DNA from: Gordonia sp. (in: high G+C Gram-positive bacteria) | GTDB lineage: Bacteria; Actinomycetota; Actinomycetes; Mycobacteriales; Mycobacteriaceae | Direction: 5' to 3' | DNA: 37,421 nucleotides | Assembly (NCBI RefSeq): GCF_020438995.1 | Contig: NZ_JAGQTN010000184.1 | Location: 1 to 37,421, forward strand | Part shown: positions 1 to 9,675 of the stretch, piece after piece | Position numbering within the stretch: the stretch's first letter is position 1 | How the letters are laid out: each line of letters starts with the position of its first letter | Translations under genes and position numbers: made by a program | The notes under the pieces: model-generated | Seen by the model: only the letters and a program-made list of their open reading frames with translations | Told to the model about the DNA's origin: nothing | Databases searched by the model: none

Positions 1-51
1 CAGGAGGCGATCGTCGTCAACCTTCCCGCCCTCTACGCGCTGGAGGGTTGA
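1..51 (+). CDS. 3' end of a truncated gene, function unknown
   Basis: Frame 1 is open from the window edge and ends in TGA at 49-51, giving the C-terminal residues QEAIVVNLPALYALEG. Only 16 codons are inside the window, so no family can be named. The reading frame and the direction fit a gene lying just upstream of the AhpD-like gene, with about 105 bp between them. It could also be a chance open stretch. Confidence 0.4.
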   Translation, partial: QEAIVVNLPALYALEG

Positions 52-156
52 CCGAGCCCGATAGAGCCTGGATGGACAGGGCGGGCCGCCGATCCGGTCT
101 GCGTCGGGGTTACGGTGTGATGGGAGTCACCCGACGAGTTGAACGGAGTCGTTCGA

Positions 157-720
157 ATGTCTGAGCCGATCACCGCCCTGGATCTGCCCGCGCAGGAACT
201 CAGCGAGGCCACCCGCAAGTACTTCGCGATCTGCGAAGAGAAACTGGGAATGGTCCCGAACGTCCTGCAGGCATACACCTTCGACGAGGAGAAGCTGCGT
301 GCCTTCACCGGCATGTACAACGATCTGATGCTCGGCGATTCCGGACTCTCGAAACTGGAGCGGGAGATGATCGCGGTCGTCGTCTCGTCGGTCAACAAGT
401 GCTACTACTGCCTCACTGCGCATGGCGCGGCGGTGCGGCAACTGTCCGGCGACCCACTGCTCGGCGAACAACTGGTCATGAACTTTCGATCGGCTGCGCT
501 CGACGACAGGCAGCGGGCGATGCTCGAATTCGCCGAGAAGGTTACCGAACAACCCGCCAAACTCGACGAAGCCGACCGGCAGCGACTACGGGATGTGGGG
601 TTCGGTGACCGTGATATCTGGGACATCTCGGCAACCGCCGCGTTCTTCAACATGACCAACCGGGTGTCGTCTGCGATCGATATGCGGCCCAACACCGAAT
701 ACGCGTCGCAGTATCGCTGA
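157..720 (+). CDS. peroxidase-related AhpD-like protein (carboxymuconolactone decarboxylase fold)
   Basis: The product of 187 residues carries the AhpD-type redox motif: Cys82-Tyr-Tyr-Cys85 followed by His89 (KCYYCLTAHG). In AhpD these residues reduce peroxides or a partner peroxiredoxin through a thiol/disulfide cycle. The N-terminal part resembles the 'peroxidase-related enzyme' subgroup of the carboxymuconolactone decarboxylase superfamily. I chose the ATG at 157 because GGAG at 145-148 lies 8 bp before it; an upstream in-frame TTG at 139 has no such signal. The gene faces thiD, and the two stop codons are 31 bp apart. The family call is firm; the physiological substrate and electron donor are not visible. 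Confidence 0.8.
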   Translation: MSEPITALDLPAQELSEATRKYFAICEEKLGMVPNVLQAYTFDEEKLRAFTGMYNDLMLGDSGLSKLEREMIAVVVSSVNKCYYCLTAHGAAVRQLSGDPLLGEQLVMNFRSAALDDRQRAMLEFAEKVTEQPAKLDEADRQRLRDVGFGDRDIWDISATAAFFNMTNRVSSAIDMRPNTEYASQYR

Positions 721-751
721 TCCGCAACGGGTTTCGGAGTCGGGACCGCAC

Positions 752-3615
<2,864 letters not shown>

Positions 3616-3632
3616 CCCCGCGTGTTCATTTA

Positions 3633-3652
3633 TGTGATCGCGTGTGATCGCG
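3633..3652 (-). promoter_or_regulatory. tandem 10-bp repeat next to the likely thiC promoter
   Basis: Two abutting copies of CGCGATCACA (minus strand) lie directly before an A/T-rich CATAAAT that could be the thiC -10 region; everything else around is GC-rich. One-turn spacing of direct repeats is a common regulator-binding layout, but no regulator can be named. A second small tandem duplication (14 bp, ctgagcagatgYgg) lies at 3676-3703. The rest of the 3616-3824 gap shows no gene. Confidence 0.35.
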
Positions 3653-3824
3653 AATGCGTGGCCGAGCCGGTGTTGCTGAGCAGATGTGGCTGAGCAGATG
3701 CGGCTGCGACTCGACGGCCATCGTAGACGCTGACGGGCATCGGGTCACTGTGAGCGCACAATCTGCACCCACGTGATTTTCCTCTGCAAGATCGCGATGC
3801 GAGAAGCAGCAAGCACCGGTAGTA

Positions 3825-3840
3825 TGTGATCCGTATCACA
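3825..3840. promoter_or_regulatory. CRP/GlxR-type binding site
   Basis: TGTGATCCGTATCACA is an exact TGTGA-N6-TCACA palindrome, the consensus for CRP-family cyclic-AMP regulators including the mycobacterial Rv3676 and corynebacterial GlxR. It lies 37 bp before the GTG chosen for the small GNAT gene. A possible -10 box, TAGTAT at 3820-3825, touches its left edge, which would place the site over the transcription start and suit repression. The motif match is direct; which protein binds is inferred. Confidence 0.65.
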
Positions 3841-3877
3841 AGCAGTGAGTCACCAGAAGTGTGGAGAGGCAGAACCA

Positions 3878-4228
3878 GTGCAGCGCAAGACCCAGTCAGT
3901 CCGACCGACCCAGTCGGCCCAGGCGATACTGCATCAGATCTCCCAGGTGGTACACAACCCCGAGCGTGATCGGTTCGAGCTGTGGGTCGCCGGGGACCTT
4001 GTGGGCGTACTCGGCTACTCCTCAGAAGTTGTCGACGGCAAACCAACCATCTCGGTGATGCATACCGTCATCTACGACGAGTACACCGGCCACGGCCTGG
4101 GGGCACGACTGGTCCGGGGTCTGCTGGCCTACGTCAAACACTGCGGTGCGCAATTGCGGCCCGTCTGCAGCTTCACCAAACGCTACGTCGACGCCCATCC
4201 CGGCATCGTCGAGCTGGCACCGGCTTGA
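3878..4228 (+). CDS. small GNAT-fold N-acetyltransferase (YjdJ/YidJ-like)
   Basis: The 116-residue product matches the short GNAT-like group of about 100 residues: FELWVAGDLVGVLGYS, then HTVIYDEYTGHGLGARLVRGLLAYVK, then the terminal RPVCSFTKRYVDAHP. The G-H-G-L-G-A turn is the acetyl-CoA pyrophosphate loop. Members often lack a known substrate. I chose the GTG at 3878 because GGAGAGG at 3863-3869 sits 8 bp before it; an in-frame GTG at 3845 would add 11 residues without a good ribosome site. The gene diverges from thiC and has a CRP-type palindrome in front. The siderophore-interacting gene follows after 30 bp and may be cotranscribed. Confidence 0.75.
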   Translation: MQRKTQSVRPTQSAQAILHQISQVVHNPERDRFELWVAGDLVGVLGYSSEVVDGKPTISVMHTVIYDEYTGHGLGARLVRGLLAYVKHCGAQLRPVCSFTKRYVDAHPGIVELAPA

Positions 4229-4258
4229 TCTTGTTCTGGCCCCAGTAACCTGGGGCGG

Positions 4259-5011
4259 GTGACCGAGACAGGCGTCGGCGGGGACCGGGGCATCCAGGGT
4301 CTGATCCTGAGGGCGTTCGGCGCTGACGACTACCGGCTGACGGTGACGTCCGCCGCGAGGTACCTCACCGACCGGTATGTGCGGCTCGAGTTCTCCGGTG
4401 GAGGTCTGCTGCGCGAGCGGCCGTATCACCCGACGATGTTCCTGCGACTGTGGTTCGAGGACCGGCATGGCAGACCCCACCAGCGCGGATACACGATCAT
4501 CGATCCCGATCCGGACGCCGACGCCTTCGCCGTCGAGTTCGCCGTCCACGAGGGTGCGGCAGCCCGCTGGGCGCTCACCGCACAACCCGGCGACGTGCTC
4601 GGGGCGACGTTTTTGCGCTCGGCGTTCGCCGTCCCGGAACCGGCCCCGACCGGCTGGCTGATCGTGGGTGACGCGGCGTCGCTGCCCGCGATCAACTCTC
4701 TGCTCGACGAACTCGGTGAGTCCGGGGCGCCTGCGGTCATCTGGTTCGAGTGGGTCCACGACACCGACATGGACCTGCCGGTCCGGTTGCGGTCACACGA
4801 CACGATTCGGTGGGTTCGGCGCGACAGCGAGGCGGGTATCGTGGCTGCTCTGCGGTCTGCGGCGTTCGATGCTTCCGGGCAGTTCGGCTGGGTGGCGCTG
4901 GACACGGCGCAGACACGGGCGGTCGCCGCGATCCTGCGTGCCGACTACAAGCTGGGCAGGCGGGGCGTCAAATCGCAGGCATACTGGCTGGAAACGAGAG
5001 GCCCGTCCTGA
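4259..5011 (+). CDS. siderophore-interacting protein (FAD-binding ferric-siderophore reductase family)
   Basis: The 250-residue protein has the layout of the SIP/ViuB family: an N-terminal FAD-binding barrel (RYVRLEF, PTMFLRLWF, RGYTIIDPDPD, then FAVHEGAAARWALTAQPGD) and a C-terminal NAD(P)H-side domain (GWLIVGDAASLPAINSLLDEL, AVIWFEWVHD). Family members reduce ferric siderophore complexes in the cytoplasm to release iron. The start is a GTG 30 bp after the GNAT gene. The next gene downstream carries an iron box and makes a siderophore precursor, so the context supports a role in iron uptake. No iron box is visible directly in front of this gene. The GYT motif replaces the more usual AYT of the flavin site. 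Confidence 0.82.
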   Translation: MTETGVGGDRGIQGLILRAFGADDYRLTVTSAARYLTDRYVRLEFSGGGLLRERPYHPTMFLRLWFEDRHGRPHQRGYTIIDPDPDADAFAVEFAVHEGAAARWALTAQPGDVLGATFLRSAFAVPEPAPTGWLIVGDAASLPAINSLLDELGESGAPAVIWFEWVHDTDMDLPVRLRSHDTIRWVRRDSEAGIVAALRSAAFDASGQFGWVALDTAQTRAVAAILRADYKLGRRGVKSQAYWLETRGPS

Positions 5012-5056
5012 GTCGTGATCTGGTCCGTGAGATTTCACATTTCGGGTATGGGTAAC

Positions 5057-5070
5057 TTAGGCTCTCCTAA
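5057..5070. promoter_or_regulatory. IdeR/DtxR-type iron box
   Basis: TTAGGCTCTCCTAA is a perfect 5+4+5 inverted repeat and matches 12 of 14 bases of the inner part of the IdeR consensus (TTAGGCTAACCTAA). It lies 56 bp before the GTG chosen for the salicylate synthase, where it would cover the promoter. Iron-loaded IdeR would repress the two siderophore genes. The match is read from the sequence; binding is inferred. Confidence 0.82.
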
Positions 5071-5126
5071 ACATGGCGTACCGAGGTCCTGTGATGCCTG
5101 AGTCCCCGCAGGGGAGGAGTTTCTGC

Positions 5127-6533
5127 GTGAATGTGACCGCGAGTTCAACTGTGGCCGCACACACGGAAGCCGGGGCTCCTGCCGATCCGGCGCAGATCTG
5201 TGCGGCATGGGCGGCGACCGGCCGTTTTGCCGAGTACGTGGTTTACGAACGCGATGGTCGGTGGATATTCGCCGCCGACGTGGCCGCCCGCATCGTGCTG
5301 ACCGGTACGGATGTCTCGGTGTCAACGGGTGACACCACCACAAGCAGACGCTGGGCGGACGACCCCGGCGCCCGTCCGGTCGACGCACTCGCCGAGGCGG
5401 TCGCGGCACTGCCGATGGCCGATTGGCAGCTCTACGGTTGGGTCGGCTTCGACTTCGCCGCCGGACATCACGGCCTGGGTGATCGGGTCGCCGACGACGC
5501 GGTGCTCGCGCACCTCATCGTCCCGCGGGTCGAGTTGACGGTGAGTTCGCACGGCATCGAGAGTGCGGGCGCAGGGGGCGTGGACATCGGCGGGGTCGGG
5601 CTCGATGACGAACTGCTTGCGGTGGCCCGGTCCGCCGGCGACATCGCCCATGAGAACGCGCAGCGCGCCACACCGCCCATCGACATCGACTCCGATCCGT
5701 ACGACTACCGGGGTTCTGTAGCGGCGGCGGTATCGGAGATCGCCGACGGCAAGTACCAGAAGGTCATCATGTCGCGGCATGTCGACATCCCGTTCGCCGT
5801 CGACATGCCCGCCACCTACGCACGCGCCCGCGTCGCCAACAATCCGATGCGGTCGTACCTGGTGTCGCTCGGCGGGATCGAGACCGCCGGCTTCAGCCCC
5901 GAGCTGGTGGTGTCGGCGACGGCCGACCGTCAGGTGCTCACCGAACCGCTCGCCGGGACCCGGCCGCTGGGCCGCTCGCCCGAGGAGGACGCGGCGGCGC
6001 GCGACGAACTGCTCAACGACAGCAAGGAGATCACCGAACACGCGGTGTCGGTGCGGGCCTGCTTCGGCGAGATCGAGTCGATCGCCGAACCCGGCACCAC
6101 CGCGGTCACCGAGTTCATGGCGATCCGCGAACGCGGTCACGTCCAGCACCTGGCGTCGACGCTGCGGGGCACGCTGCGCACCGACACCGGGCCGTGGGTG
6201 GCGCTGTCGGTACTGTTCCCGTCGATCACCGCCTCGGGTATTCCGAAAGCACCCGCACTCGACGCCGTCTATCGGCTCGAGCCGAAACCACGCAGCCTGT
6301 ATTCGGGCGCGATCATGACCGCGTCGTCGTCGGGCGAGCTGGAGGCGGCACTGGTGCTGCGATCGGTGTACGCGCAGGACGGGCAGGCGTGGCTGCGGTC
6401 GGGCGCAGGTGTCGTCGAACAGTCCCGGCCGGATCGCGAGTTCGAGGAGACCTGCGAGAAGCTCGTCGGCCTGGCGCCGTTCATCGTCGCTGCGCAGCAG
6501 CCCGGCAGTGATGGCGCGAGAGGTTCATTGTGA
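5127..6533 (+). CDS. mbtI: salicylate synthase (MbtI/Irp9 type)
   Basis: The protein converts chorismate through isochorismate to salicylate, the aryl cap of mycobactin-type siderophores. It is a chorismate-binding enzyme with the C-terminal blocks in order: KYQKVIMSRHVDI (catalytic-base Lys about residue 212), GFSPELVV, TEPLAGTRPLG, NDSKEITEH, GHVQHLASTLRG, ITASGIPKAPA, LYSGAIM and RSGAGVVEQSRPDREFEETCEK. It resembles MbtI more than anthranilate or plain isochorismate synthases. I chose the GTG at 5127, giving 468 residues, because GGGGAGGAG at 5111-5119 precedes it; an in-frame ATG at 5073 is only 3 bp from the iron box. The stop overlaps the next gene by 4 bp (GTGA). A pure isochorismate synthase is the main alternative. 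Confidence 0.87.
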   Translation: MNVTASSTVAAHTEAGAPADPAQICAAWAATGRFAEYVVYERDGRWIFAADVAARIVLTGTDVSVSTGDTTTSRRWADDPGARPVDALAEAVAALPMADWQLYGWVGFDFAAGHHGLGDRVADDAVLAHLIVPRVELTVSSHGIESAGAGGVDIGGVGLDDELLAVARSAGDIAHENAQRATPPIDIDSDPYDYRGSVAAAVSEIADGKYQKVIMSRHVDIPFAVDMPATYARARVANNPMRSYLVSLGGIETAGFSPELVVSATADRQVLTEPLAGTRPLGRSPEEDAAARDELLNDSKEITEHAVSVRACFGEIESIAEPGTTAVTEFMAIRERGHVQHLASTLRGTLRTDTGPWVALSVLFPSITASGIPKAPALDAVYRLEPKPRSLYSGAIMTASSSGELEAALVLRSVYAQDGQAWLRSGAGVVEQSRPDREFEETCEKLVGLAPFIVAAQQPGSDGARGSL

Positions 6534-7837
6534 CCGCCCGTCCCGATACTCTCGGCTCCGATGTCCTCGATGTCCTCGATGTGGTCGGAATCGGTTTCGG
6601 TCCGGCGAATCTGGCGGTGGCGGTCGTTCTCGAAGAACTCGCCGAGTCCGGTACCGCACTGAGTGCGGCTTTTGTGGAAAGCAAACCGGAGTTCAGCTGG
6701 CATCCCGGAATGATGTTGCCGGGTGCCAATATGCAGATAGCCTTTCCCAAAGACCTTGCCACCATGCGGAATCCGCGAAGTGCCTACACCTTTTTCAATT
6801 ATCTGCACGCCAAAGGCCGGATGGTTGATTTCATCAATCAGCAGACCTTCTTTCCGAGCAGGCACGAATTCGGGGACTATCTCGCCTGGGCCGCGGACAC
6901 CGTCGGTGCTGACGTCCGGTACGGAACCCGTGCGCAGCGAATCGCTTTCGACGGCGATCAGGTGGTGGTGAGCTGTCACGGCCCCGACGGTCCGTTCGAA
7001 TTGCGGGCCCGCAACGTACTTTTCGCGCCCGGACTCGTCGGCAGGATTCCCTGCGGACTCGTGCCCAGTGCCCGGATATTCCACAATCACGACATCCTCA
7101 CCCGGATCGGCCGGATACCGTCGGCGCATAACGGGGCGTTCGCGGTGCTCGGTGCCGGCCAGAGTGCCGCGGAGGTGGTCGAATATCTGCACAGCACCTA
7201 CCCGCAAGCGCGGGTGCACCTGCTGCACACCAAGTTCGGTCTCTCACCGTCGGACGACAGCCCGTTTGCGAACCGGGTGTTCGACCCGGACACCGTCGAC
7301 CTGTGGTACTCGGCCCCCGTCCACGTCCGGGAACGGATGATGGACTATCACCGCAGCACCAACTATTCGGCGGTCGACATGGACCTGCTCGAGGAGTTGT
7401 ACCGGCGTGAGTACCACGAAAGCGTGACCGGCAGCCGGCGTCTGCTCATCCACCGCACCACCGAGGTCACCGGCGCCGTCGAGGACGCCGACGGGGTCAG
7501 CGTCGGCACCCGTAACCTGATGACCGGTGCCGAGGACACCATCCGGGTCGACGCACTGGTCTGCGCCACCGGTTTCGCACCGGGCAACATCAGGGACCTG
7601 CTCGGCGATGCGTCGGAGTCGTGCCTATTCGACGACGAAGGTCCGGTCGTGGGCCGCGATTACCGGCTCGCCACAGTCGACAACGTGTGCGCGGGCGTCT
7701 ACCTCAACGGCGGCGCCGAGGCCACGCACGGGTTGTCGTCGACACTGTTGTCCAACATCGCGGTCCGTGCGGGGGAGATCATCGACTCGGTGCTGGCGCA
7801 CAGCCCTCAGCTGATCTCGAGGACCACCGGCGCGTGA
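6530..7837 (+). CDS. L-lysine N6- / L-ornithine N5-monooxygenase (siderophore hydroxylase)
   Basis: This FAD- and NADPH-dependent enzyme hydroxylates a side-chain amine to make hydroxamate groups for siderophores. Visible motifs are the FAD site GIGFGPANLA (20-29), the substrate region MQIAFPKDLATMRNPRSAYTF then NYLHAKGRMVDFIN, the NADPH site GAGQSAAE (208-215) and ATGF (346-349). The length of 435 fits MbtG, PvdA and IucD. The GTG start overlaps the salicylate synthase stop by 4 bp, so the two are coupled and share the iron box. With a salicylate synthase beside it, lysine and a mycobactin-like product are plausible; ornithine cannot be excluded by eye. The 3' end overlaps xthA on the other strand by 31 bp. 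Confidence 0.87.
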   Translation: MTARPDTLGSDVLDVLDVVGIGFGPANLAVAVVLEELAESGTALSAAFVESKPEFSWHPGMMLPGANMQIAFPKDLATMRNPRSAYTFFNYLHAKGRMVDFINQQTFFPSRHEFGDYLAWAADTVGADVRYGTRAQRIAFDGDQVVVSCHGPDGPFELRARNVLFAPGLVGRIPCGLVPSARIFHNHDILTRIGRIPSAHNGAFAVLGAGQSAAEVVEYLHSTYPQARVHLLHTKFGLSPSDDSPFANRVFDPDTVDLWYSAPVHVRERMMDYHRSTNYSAVDMDLLEELYRREYHESVTGSRRLLIHRTTEVTGAVEDADGVSVGTRNLMTGAEDTIRVDALVCATGFAPGNIRDLLGDASESCLFDDEGPVVGRDYRLATVDNVCAGVYLNGGAEATHGLSSTLLSNIAVRAGEIIDSVLAHSPQLISRTTGA

Positions 7838-8583
7838 TCGCTGGCACCTCGGGCTTTGCGGGCATTGCGGTCGACATGGGCGTCGAACACCCGGTCACCG
7901 AGCGCCGGTGAGCACAGCAGGTAGTCGATGCGCACGCCCTCGTCGCGTGGAAACCGCAACTGGGTGTAGTCCCAGCAGGTGTAGCCGGGCGCGTAGGGGA
8001 GCGCCGCGTCGGTGAACCCGTGACCGGTGAACGCGGCGAGTGCAGCTCGTTCGGCCTCGGTGACGTGCGGTCTGCCCTCGAAGTAGGTCCGGTCCCACAC
8101 GTCGTCGTCGGTGGGTGCGACGTTCCAGTCACCGGCCAGCACGATCTGCGCGGCCGGATCGTGGGCGAGCCACAGCGCGCTGCGGTCGGCGAGTGCCGAC
8201 AACCATTCCAGCTTGTAGGCGTAGTGCGGGTCGGTGAGCGATCGTCCGTTCGGGACGTACAGGCTCCACACCTGCACGCCGTCGCACACCGCGGCCACGG
8301 CCCGTGCCTCGACGCCCACATCGGCGAATGCGGGCTGCCCGTCGAAGCCGTACTGCACCGATTCGAGGCCGACCCGCGAGGCGATGGCCACACCGTTGAA
8401 TCCGCCCTGCCCGCAGAACACGACGTCGTAGCCGCTCGCGAGGAAACTCATCACCGGGAACTGGTCGTCGGGACATTTCGTCTCCTGCATCGCCAGCACG
8501 TCGATGTCATGGCGTTCCATCCACGCCACCACGGTTTCCGAGCGGGCACGGATCGAATTGACGTTCCACGTGGCTATCCGCAT
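7807..8583 (-). CDS. xthA: exodeoxyribonuclease III (AP endonuclease)
   Basis: XthA cuts DNA at abasic sites and degrades 3' ends during base excision repair. The 258-residue protein starts with MRIATWNVNSIRAR (catalytic Asn), followed by QETKCPDDQFP (metal-binding Glu), SLYVPNGRS with the family Tyr, AGDWNVAPTD (Asp and Asn), RIDYLLCSP and the terminal GASDHAPVV with the catalytic Asp-His pair. The spacing is typical of the exonuclease III/EEP family. The stop lies inside the 3' end of the convergent hydroxylase gene. Upstream, the barstar gene ends 5 bp before the ATG, so the leftward genes def-GNAT-RNase-barstar-xthA may be one transcript. Confidence 0.93.
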   Translation of the reverse strand: MRIATWNVNSIRARSETVVAWMERHDIDVLAMQETKCPDDQFPVMSFLASGYDVVFCGQGGFNGVAIASRVGLESVQYGFDGQPAFADVGVEARAVAAVCDGVQVWSLYVPNGRSLTDPHYAYKLEWLSALADRSALWLAHDPAAQIVLAGDWNVAPTDDDVWDRTYFEGRPHVTEAERAALAAFTGHGFTDAALPYAPGYTCWDYTQLRFPRDEGVRIDYLLCSPALGDRVFDAHVDRNARKARGASDHAPVVLEIS

Positions 8584-8588
8584 GGCGG

Positions 8589-9089
8589 TCAGTCGATCTC
8601 GGCCAGGGTGGCGCCGGCGGTCTCCCAGCGCGTCCGGACGATCGGGCGGCGACGTTCGGACGTCGACAGTACGACGGCGAACGTGGCGGACGGATGGGCC
8701 TGGTGGGCGTAGTGATCGCGGTAGAACAGCAACGACGAGGCGAACCAGTCGAGCTGCCCGAGGTCCGCGGTGAGCAGATTGTGGGCGCGTGAGATGTGCG
8801 TCAGATAGCCCGTCGGCGGGACCACTCCGGCCGAGAGCGCCCGGCCGTCGAGATCACGCATGCAGTCGTCGAAGGAGTCCTTGTTGTAGCCGAACGACTT
8901 GCCGAACTCCCAGGCCCGGGAGAACGCTGTGAACAGTCCGGACAGCGTGGTCATCCCGGCTGCGTCGACGGTGCGTACCGAGAAGCGCCGTCCGGGGGAC
9001 GGCATGTGCGCCGAACCGAGAAGCCCGATCGGCGGGCCGTCGTGGGTGGCGTTGATCAGGAACTGGCGCAACGAGATCGGGGAATCCAT
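8589..9089 (-). CDS. barstar-family RNase inhibitor (immunity protein)
   Basis: The 166-residue protein has the barstar signature in residues 41-80: VDAAGMTTLSGLFTAFSRAW, then GKSFGYNKDSFDDCMRDLD. Gly67, Asn69, Asp71 and Asp74/75 line up with the conserved G-x-N-x-D-A-x-x-D of barstar, including the aspartate that enters the active site of barnase. Barstar itself is about 90 residues; here the core is followed by roughly 85 residues of unassigned sequence. The ATG overlaps the stop of the upstream ribonuclease gene by one base (TGATG), so inhibitor and enzyme are made together. It has no signal peptide and should stay in the cytoplasm. The ATG at 9089 is favoured by that overlap; an in-frame upstream start would run into the RNase gene. 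Confidence 0.85.
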   Translation of the reverse strand: MDSPISLRQFLINATHDGPPIGLLGSAHMPSPGRRFSVRTVDAAGMTTLSGLFTAFSRAWEFGKSFGYNKDSFDDCMRDLDGRALSAGVVPPTGYLTHISRAHNLLTADLGQLDWFASSLLFYRDHYAHQAHPSATFAVVLSTSERRRPIVRTRWETAGATLAEID

Positions 9090-9643
9090 CAGTTCGGTCC
9101 TCGAATCCGGGTGAAGGAACGGTAGTGGTCGTCGGTGTACCAGGCCGAGCCGTCGTCGGCGGTGATGATGCGTTCGGCGTCGCGGCTGCGGCCCGGCTTC
9201 TTCGGGTTCACGTCCCACTCCTGGAACCTCAGGCGGCGGCCGTCGGATCCGGTGCGCGGGAGCAGACCTTCATTGTTACGGAAGTTGATGCCGCCACGGG
9301 TACCGGGTGCGTCGGCCGCGTCGGGCCACTGCCCGGCGTCGATCAGTTCGAGTGTGGCCAGCGCGTGCGTGGGGATCTTGCTGCTCTGGGTAGACCGCTT
9401 CTGGGTTGTGCTCTTTTGGCTCGCACTTTTTTGAGCTGAGCTTCTGGGCGCGGTGGGTTTCGGACTTGTCCGGAAGGTGGGCTTGACCGTGCCCGACGAC
9501 GTGACCGCGTGGGTGCCGGACCCGGTGTCGTCGTTTCCGCCGGTGACCAGCAGGGCGATCACGCACAGGGCGGCGATGATCAGTACGGCGATGACAGTGA
9601 TCTGTGCGGACCGTTTGCGGCCCTGCGCGCTGGAAGCAGACAT
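9089..9643 (-). CDS. membrane-tethered or secreted guanyl-specific ribonuclease (barnase / RNase Sa family)
   Basis: The 184-residue protein has a basic N-terminus, a hydrophobic helix at about 14-34, a Ser/Thr/Lys/Gln linker (about 43-89, with SAQKSASQKSTTQKRSTQ) and a microbial RNase domain from about 90. The catalytic set is readable: Glu142 (RFQEWDV), Arg158 (DAERII) and His173 (TDDHYRSF); INFRNNEGLLP is the guanine-binding segment. This matches RNase Sa-like enzymes that cut RNA after guanosine. There is no obvious cleavage site, so it may remain anchored with the domain outside. The barstar gene follows with a 1-bp overlap. The ATG at 9643 is the only start fitting the helix; its ribosome site is weak. 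Upstream is the GNAT gene, 32 bp away. Confidence 0.85.
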   Translation of the reverse strand: MSASSAQGRKRSAQITVIAVLIIAALCVIALLVTGGNDDTGSGTHAVTSSGTVKPTFRTSPKPTAPRSSAQKSASQKSTTQKRSTQSSKIPTHALATLELIDAGQWPDAADAPGTRGGINFRNNEGLLPRTGSDGRRLRFQEWDVNPKKPGRSRDAERIITADDGSAWYTDDHYRSFTRIRGPN

Positions 9644-9675
9644 CGCAGACAACGGTAGGCCATGACGGCGCGCCG

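Noticed and set aside
4229-4258. An iron box directly before the siderophore-interacting gene
   Set aside because: No TTAGG/CCTAA palindrome is present in the 30-bp gap or just upstream of the GNAT gene.
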